A stretch of 64,000 nt of DNA from positions 13,179-77,178 of the forward strand of contig JAEZKZ010000040.1 in NCBI GenBank assembly GCA_023415305.1, written 5' to 3'. Below are positions 51,994 to 61,010 of this stretch, one piece after another (position 1 is the first letter of the stretch; each line of letters starts with the position of its first letter). Both the position numbers and the translations under genes were made by a program. This DNA is from Bacillota bacterium. GTDB taxonomy: Bacteria; Bacillota; Clostridia; Acetivibrionales; DSM-1351. The notes under the pieces were generated by a model. That model did no database searches and was not told the DNA's origin. It was given only the letters and a program-made list of their open reading frames with translations.

Positions 51994-53970
51994 TTGAACA
52001 TATTGTCGGCAGAAGGCATTTCAAAAAGCTATAGTGAAAAGAAACTGTTCAATGATACATGGCTTGGAATTGGTGAAGGTGATAAGATCGGCCTTATTGG
52101 CATAAACGGGACAGGAAAAAGTACACTGTTAAAGGTAATAGCCGGTACCGAAACCCCTGATACAGGTAGAATAATAAAAGCAAATAATGCAAGTATAGGT
52201 TATCTTGAACAAAATCCGCACTTTGAAGCAGGTTCCACCGTCCTTCAACAGGTTTTCACCGGACGTTCTCCAGTAATGTCACTTTTACGGGAATACGAGT
52301 ACACCTTAAAGAAGTTTCAGGAGAGGCCTGGAGACAAGCAGCTTGAAGAGAAACTGCCCCAATTGCTGCAGAAAATGGATGCCTTGAATGCTTGGGCTGT
52401 TGAGAGCGAGGCTAAAAACATCCTGACAAGATTAGGGATTGACGATTTTGATGCAGATGTCGCTGTCCTCTCAGGAGGGCAGAGAAAACGTGTAGCAATG
52501 GCGGGCGCCCTGATCAATCCCACAGACCTTCTGATACTTGATGAACCGACAAACCATATAGATAATGACTCTGTTGACTGGTTGGAAAAATATTTAAATA
52601 CCAGGAAGGGTGCACTTCTTATGGTAACCCATGACAGGTATTTTCTGGAGAGGGTCGCCAATAGGATTATAGAATTGGATAACGGAAAACTCTATAGCTA
52701 TCAGGCCAATTACAGCAAGTTTTTGGAGATGAAGGCAGAACGTGAAGAACTTGAACAAGCCTCTGAAAGAAAGCGGCAAAGCCTGCTGCGGAGCGAGCTT
52801 GAATGGATAAGAAGAGGTGCACAGGCCAGATCTACCAAACAAAAGGCAAGAATAGAGAGATTTGAAAAGCTTCAGGAAACAGAAGGGCCCAAGCAGGAGG
52901 AAAATATTGAAATAGGGGTTGGAGCCTCCAGATTGGGAAGAAAGATTATTGAACTTGAAAACATAGAAAAGGCTTATGAAGATAAAATACTGATAAAGGA
53001 CTTCAGCTATATCCTTCTTCGTGATGACCGGATAGGTGTAGTTGGTCCGAATGGTATGGGCAAATCCACACTTCTTCGCATTATTTCCGGGGACATCAAA
53101 CCCGATATGGGAAGCGTGGAAGTTGGAGAAACAGTAAAAATAGGCTTCTTTACTCAGGAAAGTGCAGAGATGGACCTTAACCTGAGAGTAATAGAATATA
53201 TCAGACAGATTGCTGAGCATATAGAAACAAAAAAAGGCAGCCTGAGTGCTTCGCAGATGCTGGAACGGTTCCTTTTCCCGCCCGGTGTTCAGTGGACACC
53301 TATCTCAAAATTATCGGGAGGGGAAAAAAGGAGACTTTATCTGCTCAGCATATTGATGGGTGCTCCGAACATACTTTTACTGGACGAACCCACAAATGAT
53401 CTAGACATTCATACTCTAACCATACTTGAAAATTATCTGGACGAGTTTCCTGGAGCTGTAATTACGGTTTCCCATGACAGATATTTCTTGGATAGAGTTG
53501 CTGAACGGATATTTGCTTTTGAAGGAAACGGGTATATTAATAAGTATGCAGGAAACTATTCTGACTATAAGGAAGCCGATATAAATGAAGCTGGCGCAAA
53601 ACAGCAGCAACAAAGCAGTAAAAAAACCGGAAATACTGAAGACAGAAAAGCAGTAGGAACAGCAGCAGGAACAGCAGAGGGACAGGATAACGCATCAAAA
53701 CGGGACAACAGAGGACAGAAGGAAAGACCTCTGAAGTTTACATTTAAGGAGCAAAAAGAATACGAAGAAATAGATGGCAGGATTGCAGAAAAGGAAAGTG
53801 AGTTAGAGAAAATAAAAATAGAAATAGACCAGGCCTCCAGTGATTTCACATTACTTCAGGAGCTTTTGGATAAGCAGCAGAAGCTGGAGCAGGAGCTGGA
53901 TTATCTCATGGAGCGCTGGACTTACCTGTATGAATTGGCAGAAAAAATTGAAAAGAGTAAGAACAACTAA
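51994..53970 (+). CDS. ABC-F family ATPase (Uup-like)
   Basis: 658 residues. Two ABC domains: Walker A GINGTGKSTLLKVIAGTETP, signature VLSGGQRKRVAMA, Walker B LLILDEPTNHIDND; then GPNGMGKSTLLRIISGDIKP, LSGGEKRRLYLLSILM and ILLLDEPTNDLDIHT. The inter-domain linker is rich in charged residues, and a C-terminal coiled coil (about 590-655) follows a disordered QQQQSSKKTGNTEDRK segment, the Uup pattern. No membrane domain, so it acts on ribosomes or DNA ends, not in transport. Start is TTG after AGGAG. It is 27 bases before the DEAD-box gene. Confidence 0.9.
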   Translation: MNILSAEGISKSYSEKKLFNDTWLGIGEGDKIGLIGINGTGKSTLLKVIAGTETPDTGRIIKANNASIGYLEQNPHFEAGSTVLQQVFTGRSPVMSLLREYEYTLKKFQERPGDKQLEEKLPQLLQKMDALNAWAVESEAKNILTRLGIDDFDADVAVLSGGQRKRVAMAGALINPTDLLILDEPTNHIDNDSVDWLEKYLNTRKGALLMVTHDRYFLERVANRIIELDNGKLYSYQANYSKFLEMKAEREELEQASERKRQSLLRSELEWIRRGAQARSTKQKARIERFEKLQETEGPKQEENIEIGVGASRLGRKIIELENIEKAYEDKILIKDFSYILLRDDRIGVVGPNGMGKSTLLRIISGDIKPDMGSVEVGETVKIGFFTQESAEMDLNLRVIEYIRQIAEHIETKKGSLSASQMLERFLFPPGVQWTPISKLSGGEKRRLYLLSILMGAPNILLLDEPTNDLDIHTLTILENYLDEFPGAVITVSHDRYFLDRVAERIFAFEGNGYINKYAGNYSDYKEADINEAGAKQQQQSSKKTGNTEDRKAVGTAAGTAEGQDNASKRDNRGQKERPLKFTFKEQKEYEEIDGRIAEKESELEKIKIEIDQASSDFTLLQELLDKQQKLEQELDYLMERWTYLYELAEKIEKSKNN

Positions 53971-53997
53971 ACTAATGCAACACATAAAGGAGAAAAA

Positions 53998-55983
53998 ATG
54001 GAACAAACATTTGCAGGTTTGCAACTAAACAGCTCGCTGGTAGAGGCTTTAAAGCTGGCCGAAATTACCGTGCCCACAGAAATACAGCAGAAGGTAATCC
54101 CAGAGGCCCGAAATAGCAGTGACCTTATTTTTCAGTCAGAGACCGGAACGGGAAAAACTCTTGCTTATTTATTGCCGCTTTTTGAGAAGCTGGACACTGA
54201 AAAGAGGGAGATGCAGGCACTGATCCTTGTCCCGACCCATGAACTTGCCATACAGGTAATCAGAGTAATAGAGCTGCTTTCTTTAAACTCCGATTTAAAG
54301 GCAACATCAACACCGGTTATAGGTGACGTAAATATAACAAGACAAGTGGATAAACTCAGAACCAAGCCCCATATTATTGTAGGTACAGCCGGAAGAATAC
54401 TTGAACTTATACAGAAAAAGAAAATTTCAGCCCATACAATAAAGACAATAATTATTGACGAAGCCGACAGGCTTTTGGACGACAGCAATATTGAGGGTAT
54501 CAAGGCTGTAATAAAGACAACTCTTAAGGAGCGTCAGATAGTGATGTGCTCGGCCTCTATGTCTGCACGTACAATTGAACGGGCTAAAACCTTAATGAAG
54601 GACCCAAAGATTATTAAAAGTACAACGGCAATTGAAGTTCCCGATACAATTGACCACATATACTTTGTGGCCGAGCAGAGGGACAAGATAGAGGCTCTGC
54701 GTAAGCTTGTGAGAATAATTAATCCCAAAAAAGCCATTGCGTTTTTTGGCAATGCAGATGATATTATGGAGGCAACAGAGAAGCTGAGATTTCATAAATT
54801 AAGGGCTGACGGACTTCATGGTTCAAATATTAAAAGTGACAGAAAGAAGACCATGGATGATTTTAAGTCAGGAAGACTGCAGTTGCTCATAGCGTCAGAT
54901 ATTGCTGCAAGGGGACTGGATATTGAAGGTGTAACTCATATCTTCAATGTAAATATTCCGGAAAGATCCATGGAGTATTTACACAGGGCAGGCAGAACCG
55001 GTCGGAACGGAAATGAGGGTATGGCAATTTCAATTGTTACCGAAAATGAGATACCTTTAATTAAGCAATATGAAAAGGAACTGAGAGTCTCAATAATTCC
55101 AAAATCCATGTACAATGGTGTGATAGTGGAATACAGGAAAGAAAAGATGAAGTTTGACACCATCAGTGAATACGGACAGAAAATTAATAAAAGAAAAAAT
55201 GAAAATAGTGAAGACAGTTTTGAAAAGGAAAGTAAAGCACCTAAATCAGGTTACAAAAAGGATGACAGAACTGAGTTTAAGGCTGGTAAGGGAAATGATA
55301 AACCTGCATATAAGCGTGGGCACGATGATAGAAACATAAAAAGATCCGATAAGGATAGCAGACCTGACAGAAAGTATAAGCCACACGATAAGGACAAGCC
55401 CGAGTCAAAATATAAAAAGGATGGCAAAAAGGATTCCGGATTTAAACGTGAAGGTGATAAAACTTACGCCAGATTTAATGGTGACGACAAGCCCCGTTCC
55501 AGATTTGGAAAGGACGGAGAAAAACCTGCCTCCAGGTTTGGACGTGAAGAAAAGGGCGAAAAGAGATACAGTAAGGACGGAAAAAGACCGGATAAAAAAT
55601 TTAGCAGTGACAGAGACGATAAGAAATACAGAGGCGATAGAGCTGATAAAAAGTTCAGCGGTGACAGAGGCGATAAGAAATACAGCGGTGACAGAGGCGA
55701 TAAGAAGTTCAGCGGTGACAGAGGCGATAAGAAATACAGCGGTAACAGAGGCGATAAAAAATACAGCGGTGATAAATCAGGTAAAAGGTTCAGCAGTGAC
55801 AATGCAGGTAAAAAATTCGGAAGAAATGAGAAACCGGAACAAAACTTTGGCCGGGCGGATAAAAAAGAGGGCGGTTTCAGTAAAGATAACAAGCATTCAA
55901 AAATAAAATTTGTAGGAAAACCGCCAAAGAATCAAAAACCGTGGGAACGCAAGCCACAGTCGGGTCAGAAAAAGGGAAAATAA
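53998..55983 (+). CDS. DEAD-box RNA helicase with long basic repeat tail
   Basis: 661 residues. Core 1-375: FQSETGTGKTLAYLLPLFEK (motif I), VGTAGRILELI (Ib), IIDEADRLLDD (II), MCSASMSARTIERAKTL (III), IASDIAARGLDIEGVTHI (V) and YLHRAGRTGRNGNEG (VI). The final ~260 residues are Lys/Arg/Asp/Gly-rich, with a nine-residue repeat SGDRGDKKY. Such tails bind RNA and promote condensation. The family remodels RNA, and many clostridial members are cold-induced. AAAGGAG precedes the ATG. It is probably co-transcribed with the ABC-F gene. Confidence 0.9.
   Translation: MEQTFAGLQLNSSLVEALKLAEITVPTEIQQKVIPEARNSSDLIFQSETGTGKTLAYLLPLFEKLDTEKREMQALILVPTHELAIQVIRVIELLSLNSDLKATSTPVIGDVNITRQVDKLRTKPHIIVGTAGRILELIQKKKISAHTIKTIIIDEADRLLDDSNIEGIKAVIKTTLKERQIVMCSASMSARTIERAKTLMKDPKIIKSTTAIEVPDTIDHIYFVAEQRDKIEALRKLVRIINPKKAIAFFGNADDIMEATEKLRFHKLRADGLHGSNIKSDRKKTMDDFKSGRLQLLIASDIAARGLDIEGVTHIFNVNIPERSMEYLHRAGRTGRNGNEGMAISIVTENEIPLIKQYEKELRVSIIPKSMYNGVIVEYRKEKMKFDTISEYGQKINKRKNENSEDSFEKESKAPKSGYKKDDRTEFKAGKGNDKPAYKRGHDDRNIKRSDKDSRPDRKYKPHDKDKPESKYKKDGKKDSGFKREGDKTYARFNGDDKPRSRFGKDGEKPASRFGREEKGEKRYSKDGKRPDKKFSSDRDDKKYRGDRADKKFSGDRGDKKYSGDRGDKKFSGDRGDKKYSGNRGDKKYSGDKSGKRFSSDNAGKKFGRNEKPEQNFGRADKKEGGFSKDNKHSKIKFVGKPPKNQKPWERKPQSGQKKGK
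55600..55788 (+). repeat. 27-bp tandem repeats in the helicase tail
   Basis: At least four near-identical units (starting about 55654, 55681, 55708 and 55735) encode SGDRGDKKY/F; flanking units are more diverged. The opposite-strand long frame is a by-product of the repeat. Confidence 0.85.
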
Positions 55984-56118
55984 GAACACAAGAAAGCTTG
56001 CTGATGGAAACCGTGCAAAACACAGATTTGAGTATACCGGGTGATATAACCCTTGTGCATTAATGATATGTATTGATATGTATTAAATCTAAGTAAGGAT
56101 GTAAGGGGGCGGGGTAAT

Positions 56119-57021
56119 ATGCAATCAACGTCTATACCAAAAGCATGGGAGGGTGTGCTGGGGGCAGCCAGCTTTATACCTGTGACAAGTATAAAGGCTA
56201 TTGAGCGTTACCGGAATGCAGAATGGTCAAAAGGGCTCAGCATACATGAGACTTTTGAAATGGTATACATCAAGTCTGGTGAGGGCAGGTTTGAAATAGG
56301 GGATCAGACTGTAACAGTAGGTTCAAATGACATAGTTATAATAAAGCCTCATCAGCATCACAAGCTCAATGTAACCTCAGATAGCGGGTGTGATTTTATA
56401 GTCCTTTATTTTAAGTTTATGAACCAGTCAAATCTGTCAATGTCCGAGGCTTCATTAGAAGACTTTATAAACTTTGTCAGTGGAAGAGATTCCGGTGCAT
56501 TTATAAAACTTAAAGTAAGTCAGAAAAATGATATAATTATTTTACTAAACAGGATACTTAAGGAGAAGGCAAGTGACCAGCTGGGAAGTGAACTTTTGGA
56601 TTATCTCATGCTAATGGAACTGTTTGTGCTTATTTCCAGGGCATTAAAAGCCGAATGGGAAAACAGTATAAAAAATAAGAGTCCAAAAATAAAAGAGCTG
56701 ATGCAATCTGCCATTCAGTTTGTTCACAACAATTTTGAAAGGGAAATATCAATAACAGATATTGCTAAATATGTTTTCCTTAGTCCCAGCTACTTCACAA
56801 GAGCATTTAAAGAGGATACGGGTCTCAGTCCCATGCAGTATCTGTTGAATGTCAGAATCCGACGTGCCTGTGAGCTATTGGAGGAGACCGATATGAAGGT
56901 TGGAGAAATAGCACATAGTGTGGGATTTTCGAACCAACAGCGGTTTAACGACATGTTTAAGAAGCAGACAAATATGACCCCGATGCAGTACCGCAATTCG
57001 TCAAAAAACATTCATAATTGA
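56119..57021 (+). CDS. AraC-family transcriptional regulator
   Basis: 300 residues. An N-terminal cupin-like sensor (VYIKSGEGRFEIGDQTVTVG, IIKPHQHHKLNV) is joined to a C-terminal double helix-turn-helix: ISITDIAKYVFLSPSYFTRA, FKEDTGLSPMQYLLNVRIRR, VGEIAHSVGFSNQQRFND, FKKQTNMTPMQYR. Typical AraC regulators of this layout answer to a sugar or small ligand. GGGGG precedes the ATG. A long-loop inverted repeat (AACACTTTTT/AAAAGTGTTT) separates it from leuC. The target is unknown, and leuCDB is the obvious neighbour. Confidence 0.88.
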   Translation: MQSTSIPKAWEGVLGAASFIPVTSIKAIERYRNAEWSKGLSIHETFEMVYIKSGEGRFEIGDQTVTVGSNDIVIIKPHQHHKLNVTSDSGCDFIVLYFKFMNQSNLSMSEASLEDFINFVSGRDSGAFIKLKVSQKNDIIILLNRILKEKASDQLGSELLDYLMLMELFVLISRALKAEWENSIKNKSPKIKELMQSAIQFVHNNFEREISITDIAKYVFLSPSYFTRAFKEDTGLSPMQYLLNVRIRRACELLEETDMKVGEIAHSVGFSNQQRFNDMFKKQTNMTPMQYRNSSKNIHN

Positions 57022-57148
57022 TAAAAATAACGGTAAATAACAGGAAGAACACTTTTTGAGCTTATTGTATAATGATTTTAATTAAAGCAGAAAAGTGTTT
57101 TTTTATTATATTTTTTTAGACATTTATGAATATGAGGAGGTTTAAAAT

Positions 57149-58408
57149 ATGGGAATGACGATGACACAAAAAATTCTCGCTGCTCACGCAGGACTGGATT
57201 CTGTAGCAGCAGGGCAACTGATAAAAGCAAAGCTGGACATGGTATTGGGAAATGACATCACTTCACCGGTTGCTATAAAAGAATTTGAGAAGGTTGGAGT
57301 AGACAAGGTATTTGATGGAAACAAGATTGCTATCGTACCTGACCACTTTACACCAAACAAGGATATCAAATCAGCGGAACAGGTCAAGGTTTGCAGAGAG
57401 TTTTCAAAGAAAATGGGAATAGTTAACTTCTTTGAAGTAGGTCAGATGGGTGTTGAGCACGCACTCCTCCCTGAAAAAGGACTTGTAGTTCCTGGGGATG
57501 TGGTCATAGGAGCCGATTCACACACCTGTACCTATGGCGCACTTGGAGCTTTTTCTACCGGTATCGGAAGTACCGATATGGCTGCGGGAATGGCAACCGG
57601 AGAGGCGTGGTTTAAGGTCCCTGAGGCAATCAAATTTGTTCTTAAAGGAGAGCCTCAGAAATGGGTCGGTGGTAAGGATGTAATACTTCACATAATCGGA
57701 ATGATTGGTGTGGATGGAGCATTATACAAATCAATGGAATTCACCGGTGACGGTGTAAGCTCGCTTTCCATGGACGACAGATTTGCAATGGCAAATATGG
57801 CAATTGAAGCCGGAGGAAAGAATGGAATATTTGAGGTAGATGAGAAGACCTTTGAATATGTTAAGGAACATTCGGTAAAACCCTATAAGGTGTTTAAAGC
57901 AGACGAAGATGCTGTTTACTCCGAGGTATACGAAATAGACCTTGCTTCCATAAAACCCACAGTTGCTTTCCCTCACCTTCCTGAAAATGCGCGTACCATT
58001 GACAATGTGGGAGATGTTAAGATAGATCAGGTTGTAATCGGTTCATGTACAAACGGACGTATTGAAGACATGAGAGTTGCAGCAGAGGTATTAAAGGGAA
58101 GAAAGGTACATGAAAATGTCCGCTGTATTATAATCCCTGCCACACAGAAGATTTGGAGACAGGCCATGAATGAAGGACTGTTTGATATATTTATTGAAGC
58201 TGGGGCTGCGGTGAGTACGCCTACCTGCGGACCATGTCTTGGAGGGCATATGGGTATTCTGGCCAAGGGTGAAAGAGCAGTTGCAACCACCAACAGAAAT
58301 TTTGTCGGCCGTATGGGGCATCCTGAAAGTGAAGTATACCTTGCAGGACCGGCTATTGCAGCCTCATCTGCTGTGGCGGGTAAAATCGCAGGACCTGATC
58401 AGATTTAG
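57149..58408 (+). CDS. leuC: 3-isopropylmalate dehydratase, large subunit
   Basis: 419 residues, the size of the aconitase-like LeuC of archaea and Firmicutes. Fe-S ligands are visible in GADSHTCTYGALG, VIGSCTNGRIEDM and TPTCGPCLGGHMGILA. With LeuD it isomerises 2- to 3-isopropylmalate. GGAGG precedes the ATG. It lies 28 bases before leuD and starts the leuCDB cluster; leuA is not in the window. No T-box or leader peptide is visible upstream. Confidence 0.94.
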   Translation: MGMTMTQKILAAHAGLDSVAAGQLIKAKLDMVLGNDITSPVAIKEFEKVGVDKVFDGNKIAIVPDHFTPNKDIKSAEQVKVCREFSKKMGIVNFFEVGQMGVEHALLPEKGLVVPGDVVIGADSHTCTYGALGAFSTGIGSTDMAAGMATGEAWFKVPEAIKFVLKGEPQKWVGGKDVILHIIGMIGVDGALYKSMEFTGDGVSSLSMDDRFAMANMAIEAGGKNGIFEVDEKTFEYVKEHSVKPYKVFKADEDAVYSEVYEIDLASIKPTVAFPHLPENARTIDNVGDVKIDQVVIGSCTNGRIEDMRVAAEVLKGRKVHENVRCIIIPATQKIWRQAMNEGLFDIFIEAGAAVSTPTCGPCLGGHMGILAKGERAVATTNRNFVGRMGHPESEVYLAGPAIAASSAVAGKIAGPDQI

Positions 58409-58436
58409 TTAAAACGTGTAGAGAGGAGATAAAGTT

Positions 58437-58931
58437 ATGAACGCCAAAGGAAAAGTTATTAAATATGGAAATAACGTTGATACAGACGTAATTATACCGG
58501 CTCGGTATTTGAACACTACAGATCCTGCCGAGCTTGCAAGCCAGTGTATGGAGGATCTTGATGAAAAGTTTACCACAAGAGTTCAAAAGGGAGATGTAAT
58601 GGTAGCAGGCAAGAATTTTGGCTGCGGTTCCTCAAGGGAACATGCTCCTATAGCAATAAAAGCATCAGGAATATCCTGTGTTATAGCTGAAACCTTTGCT
58701 CGAATTTTTTACAGAAATGCTATAAACATCGGTCTTCCTATTATAGAATGTGCAGAAGCGGCTCAGGACATTAAAGACGATGATGAAGTAGAAATTGATT
58801 TTGATAAAGGCTTGATAAAAAATCTTACAACAGGAAAATGTTATCAGGGACAGCCCTTTCCTGAATTTATGCAGGAGCTTATTGCAGCAAATGGGCTGGT
58901 TGAGTATATCAAAAAGTCATTAGTAAAATAA
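58437..58931 (+). CDS. leuD: 3-isopropylmalate dehydratase, small subunit
   Basis: 164 residues. NNVDTDVIIPARYLNTTDP and KNFGCGSSREHAPIAIKASG are the LeuD substrate-loop motifs, and RIFYRNAINIGLPIIEC follows. It pairs with the large subunit just upstream. GAGGAG precedes the ATG. Confidence 0.95.
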   Translation: MNAKGKVIKYGNNVDTDVIIPARYLNTTDPAELASQCMEDLDEKFTTRVQKGDVMVAGKNFGCGSSREHAPIAIKASGISCVIAETFARIFYRNAINIGLPIIECAEAAQDIKDDDEVEIDFDKGLIKNLTTGKCYQGQPFPEFMQELIAANGLVEYIKKSLVK

Positions 58932-59025
58932 GATATACAATAGCTTTTGTTTACCTCAATGCAATATGCTTTAACGTAATGCATTTATTTCAATGTGAGT
59001 TTTTCAAAGAGATGGAGATGAATTT

Positions 59026-60099
59026 ATGAACTATAAAATTACCGTTCTGCCCGGTGACGGGATCGGTCCGGATATAGTGGAAGAAGCGTTGCAGGTTTTG
59101 AAGCTGATAGGTGAAAAATACCGACACAGTTTTCAGCTTACCGAAGCAGACATGGGGGGTATAGCCATTGACAAACAGGGGGTACCACTTCCCCAGGCAA
59201 CTATAGACGCCTGTAAAAACAGTGATGCAGTATTGTTGGGTGCTGTAGGCGGACCTAAATGGGATACCCTTCCGGGACATTTAAGGCCTGAGGCGGGATT
59301 ACTTGGAATTAGAGGGGCATTGGGGCTCTATGCAAACCTTAGGCCTGCAATAATTTATGAGGCATTGAAGGAGGCTTCACCTCTTAAATCTGAAATTATA
59401 AGCAATGGAATAAATATTATGGTAATCCGCGAGCTCACCGGAGGTATTTACTTCGGGAAAAGGGGCAGGCTTGAAACAGAAGGCGGGGAAGCTGCATACG
59501 ATACTGAAATGTACAGTAAAGCCGAAATAGTGAGAATAGCAAGGGTTGGTTTCGAGACAGCCATGAAGCGCGGCAAAAAGCTGATGTCTGTTGATAAGGC
59601 AAATGTTCTGGAAAGCTCAAGATTATGGAGACAGGTGGTTGAAGAGGTCGCAAAGGATTATCCTGAGGTGGCTTTGAGCCATATGTATGTTGATAATGCA
59701 GCGATGCAAATGGTAAGAAATCCCGCTCAGTTTGATGTTATCCTCACCAGTAACATATTTGGTGATATCTTGTCAGACGAGGCTTCAATGATTACAGGGT
59801 CCATAGGGATGCTGCCTTCGGCAAGTCTTGGAGCTACAAAGCTGGGATTGTATGAACCAATACATGGTTCTGCACCTGACATTGCAGGACAGGACAAGGC
59901 AAACCCTATTGCGACTATTCTTTCAGTGGCAATGCTGCTCAGGTACTCTCTTGACCTCACGTCTGAAGCAGATGAGATTGAGAGCGCTATAACAAGAGTG
60001 CTGGACAAGGGCTATAGGACAGGTGATATAGCTTCTGCCGGAACAACTGTAGTCGGAACAAAGGAAATGGGTAGAATTATAAGAGAAGAACTTAAGTAA
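59026..60099 (+). CDS. leuB: 3-isopropylmalate dehydrogenase
   Basis: 357 residues. KITVLPGDGIGPDIVEEALQ, LLGAVGGPKWDTLPGHLRPE, VMVIRELTGGIYFGKRGRLE and IFGDILSDEASMITGSIGML are the family's NAD and Mg-isopropylmalate motifs. It oxidatively decarboxylates 3-isopropylmalate to 2-ketoisocaproate for leucine. It is 94 bases after leuD. A strong terminator follows, so leuCDB is one unit. Confidence 0.96.
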   Translation: MNYKITVLPGDGIGPDIVEEALQVLKLIGEKYRHSFQLTEADMGGIAIDKQGVPLPQATIDACKNSDAVLLGAVGGPKWDTLPGHLRPEAGLLGIRGALGLYANLRPAIIYEALKEASPLKSEIISNGINIMVIRELTGGIYFGKRGRLETEGGEAAYDTEMYSKAEIVRIARVGFETAMKRGKKLMSVDKANVLESSRLWRQVVEEVAKDYPEVALSHMYVDNAAMQMVRNPAQFDVILTSNIFGDILSDEASMITGSIGMLPSASLGATKLGLYEPIHGSAPDIAGQDKANPIATILSVAMLLRYSLDLTSEADEIESAITRVLDKGYRTGDIASAGTTVVGTKEMGRIIREELK

Positions 60100-60126
60100 A
60101 CTGATATATTTTGAATTTAATATTGG

Positions 60127-60166
60127 AAAAAAGAGGGATTGAGATAAAACTCAGTCCCTCTTTTTT
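60127..60166 (+). terminator. Rho-independent terminator after leuB
   Basis: AAGAGGGATTGAG pairs with CTCAGTCCCTCTT around ATAAAA, followed by T residues. Confidence 0.88.
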
Positions 60167-60293
60167 GCAATTAATGTAAATTTATTGAAGATTGTAATTG
60201 ATAAATGTCTTTTAATAAAATATAATAAATTTGGATTAAAATAGTAATAAATGGATAAAATCAATATATTTTAGAACGAAAAAGGAGGCAGTT

Positions 60294-60536
60294 ATGGAAT
60301 ATACTTTAGGTGAGATAACATTATTCGCATTTAATTTTGCGCCTATGGGTTGGATGTCTTGTGAAGGGCAAATACTTAATGTCAACGCAAATCAAGCCCT
60401 ATTTTCATTACTTGGGGCGACCTATGGCGGAGATGGGAGAACAACCTTCGCTTTACCTAATCTGAAGGGGGCTGAGCCGCTGCCAAACATGAAATACTAT
60501 ATAGCAGTTCAGGGATTGTATCCTCAAAGACAGTAA
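60294..60536 (+). CDS. Mini tail-collar domain protein (first copy)
   Basis: 80 residues. GEITLFAFNFAPMGWMSCEG, QALFSLLGATYGGDGRTTFA and LPNLKGAEPLPNMKYYIAVQ is the phage tail collar/microcystin-dependent protein core. Full-length relatives are usually 170 or more residues, so this is one bare domain with a short GLYPQRQ end. It has no signal sequence. AGGAGG precedes the ATG. A second copy follows 57 bases later. Role unknown; collar domains usually occur on phage or contractile-device fibres. Confidence 0.85.
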   Translation: MEYTLGEITLFAFNFAPMGWMSCEGQILNVNANQALFSLLGATYGGDGRTTFALPNLKGAEPLPNMKYYIAVQGLYPQRQ

Positions 60537-60593
60537 TATAAGCGAAACTTTATTACCGGACAAAAGAAACGATTAGATTAAGGAGGCATTCTT

Positions 60594-60839
60594 ATGGATT
60601 ATACAATAGGAGAAATTACACTCTTTGGCTTCTTTTTTGCACCATATGGCTGGATGTCCTGCGAAGGTCAGACACTTCAAATTACTCAGAATCAAGTTTT
60701 GTATTCACTAATAGGAAATACATATGGGGGAAATGCGGCACAAGGTACTTTTGCATTGCCGAATTTAACAGGGGCATCTCCAATACCAAATATGAAGTAC
60801 TATATTGCTACTCAGGGGATATATCCTCAAAGACAGTAG
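60594..60839 (+). CDS. Mini tail-collar domain protein (second copy)
   Basis: 81 residues, about 60 percent identical by eye to the first copy: GEITLFGFFFAPYGWMSCEG, YSLIGNTYGGNAAQGTFALP and PIPNMKYYIATQGIYPQRQ. GGAGG precedes the ATG. The pair is followed by the remains of a third copy, so the family expands and decays here. Confidence 0.85.
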   Translation: MDYTIGEITLFGFFFAPYGWMSCEGQTLQITQNQVLYSLIGNTYGGNAAQGTFALPNLTGASPIPNMKYYIATQGIYPQRQ

Positions 60840-60859
60840 TATTTAAGTATTATTTTACG

Positions 60860-60939
60860 AGCAGAGGCATCTCCAATACCAAATATGAAGTACTAAATCG
60901 AAACGGGAGGCTTGTATCCAGGGAGAGACAAAAAAATAA
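60860..60939 (+). pseudogene. Decayed third tail-collar copy
   Basis: A 30-base segment at about 60866-60895 repeats 60775-60804 almost perfectly. It reads EASPIPNMKY, then a stop codon, then IETGGLYPGRDKK and another stop, matching only the C-terminal end of the collar genes. It lacks any start and the first 55 residues. Confidence 0.7.
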
Positions 60940-61010
60940 TTATCTAATATTGCCTCGGTAAATTTTCAAAACGCTAAAAGCTTTTTGATATAGAAAGGAT
61001 GGAATTACAT

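Noticed and set aside
52594..53220. 208-residue minus-strand ORF within the ABC-F gene
   Set aside because: Shadow of a gene with two intact ABC domains; no family match.
55464..55892. Long minus-strand ORF rich in LSPLYFLSP repeats
   Set aside because: It is the complement of the helicase's 27-base repeat and has no ribosome site or known family.
57022..57148. T-box or leucine leader before leuC
   Set aside because: No T-box core or Leu codon run; only a long-loop inverted repeat is present.
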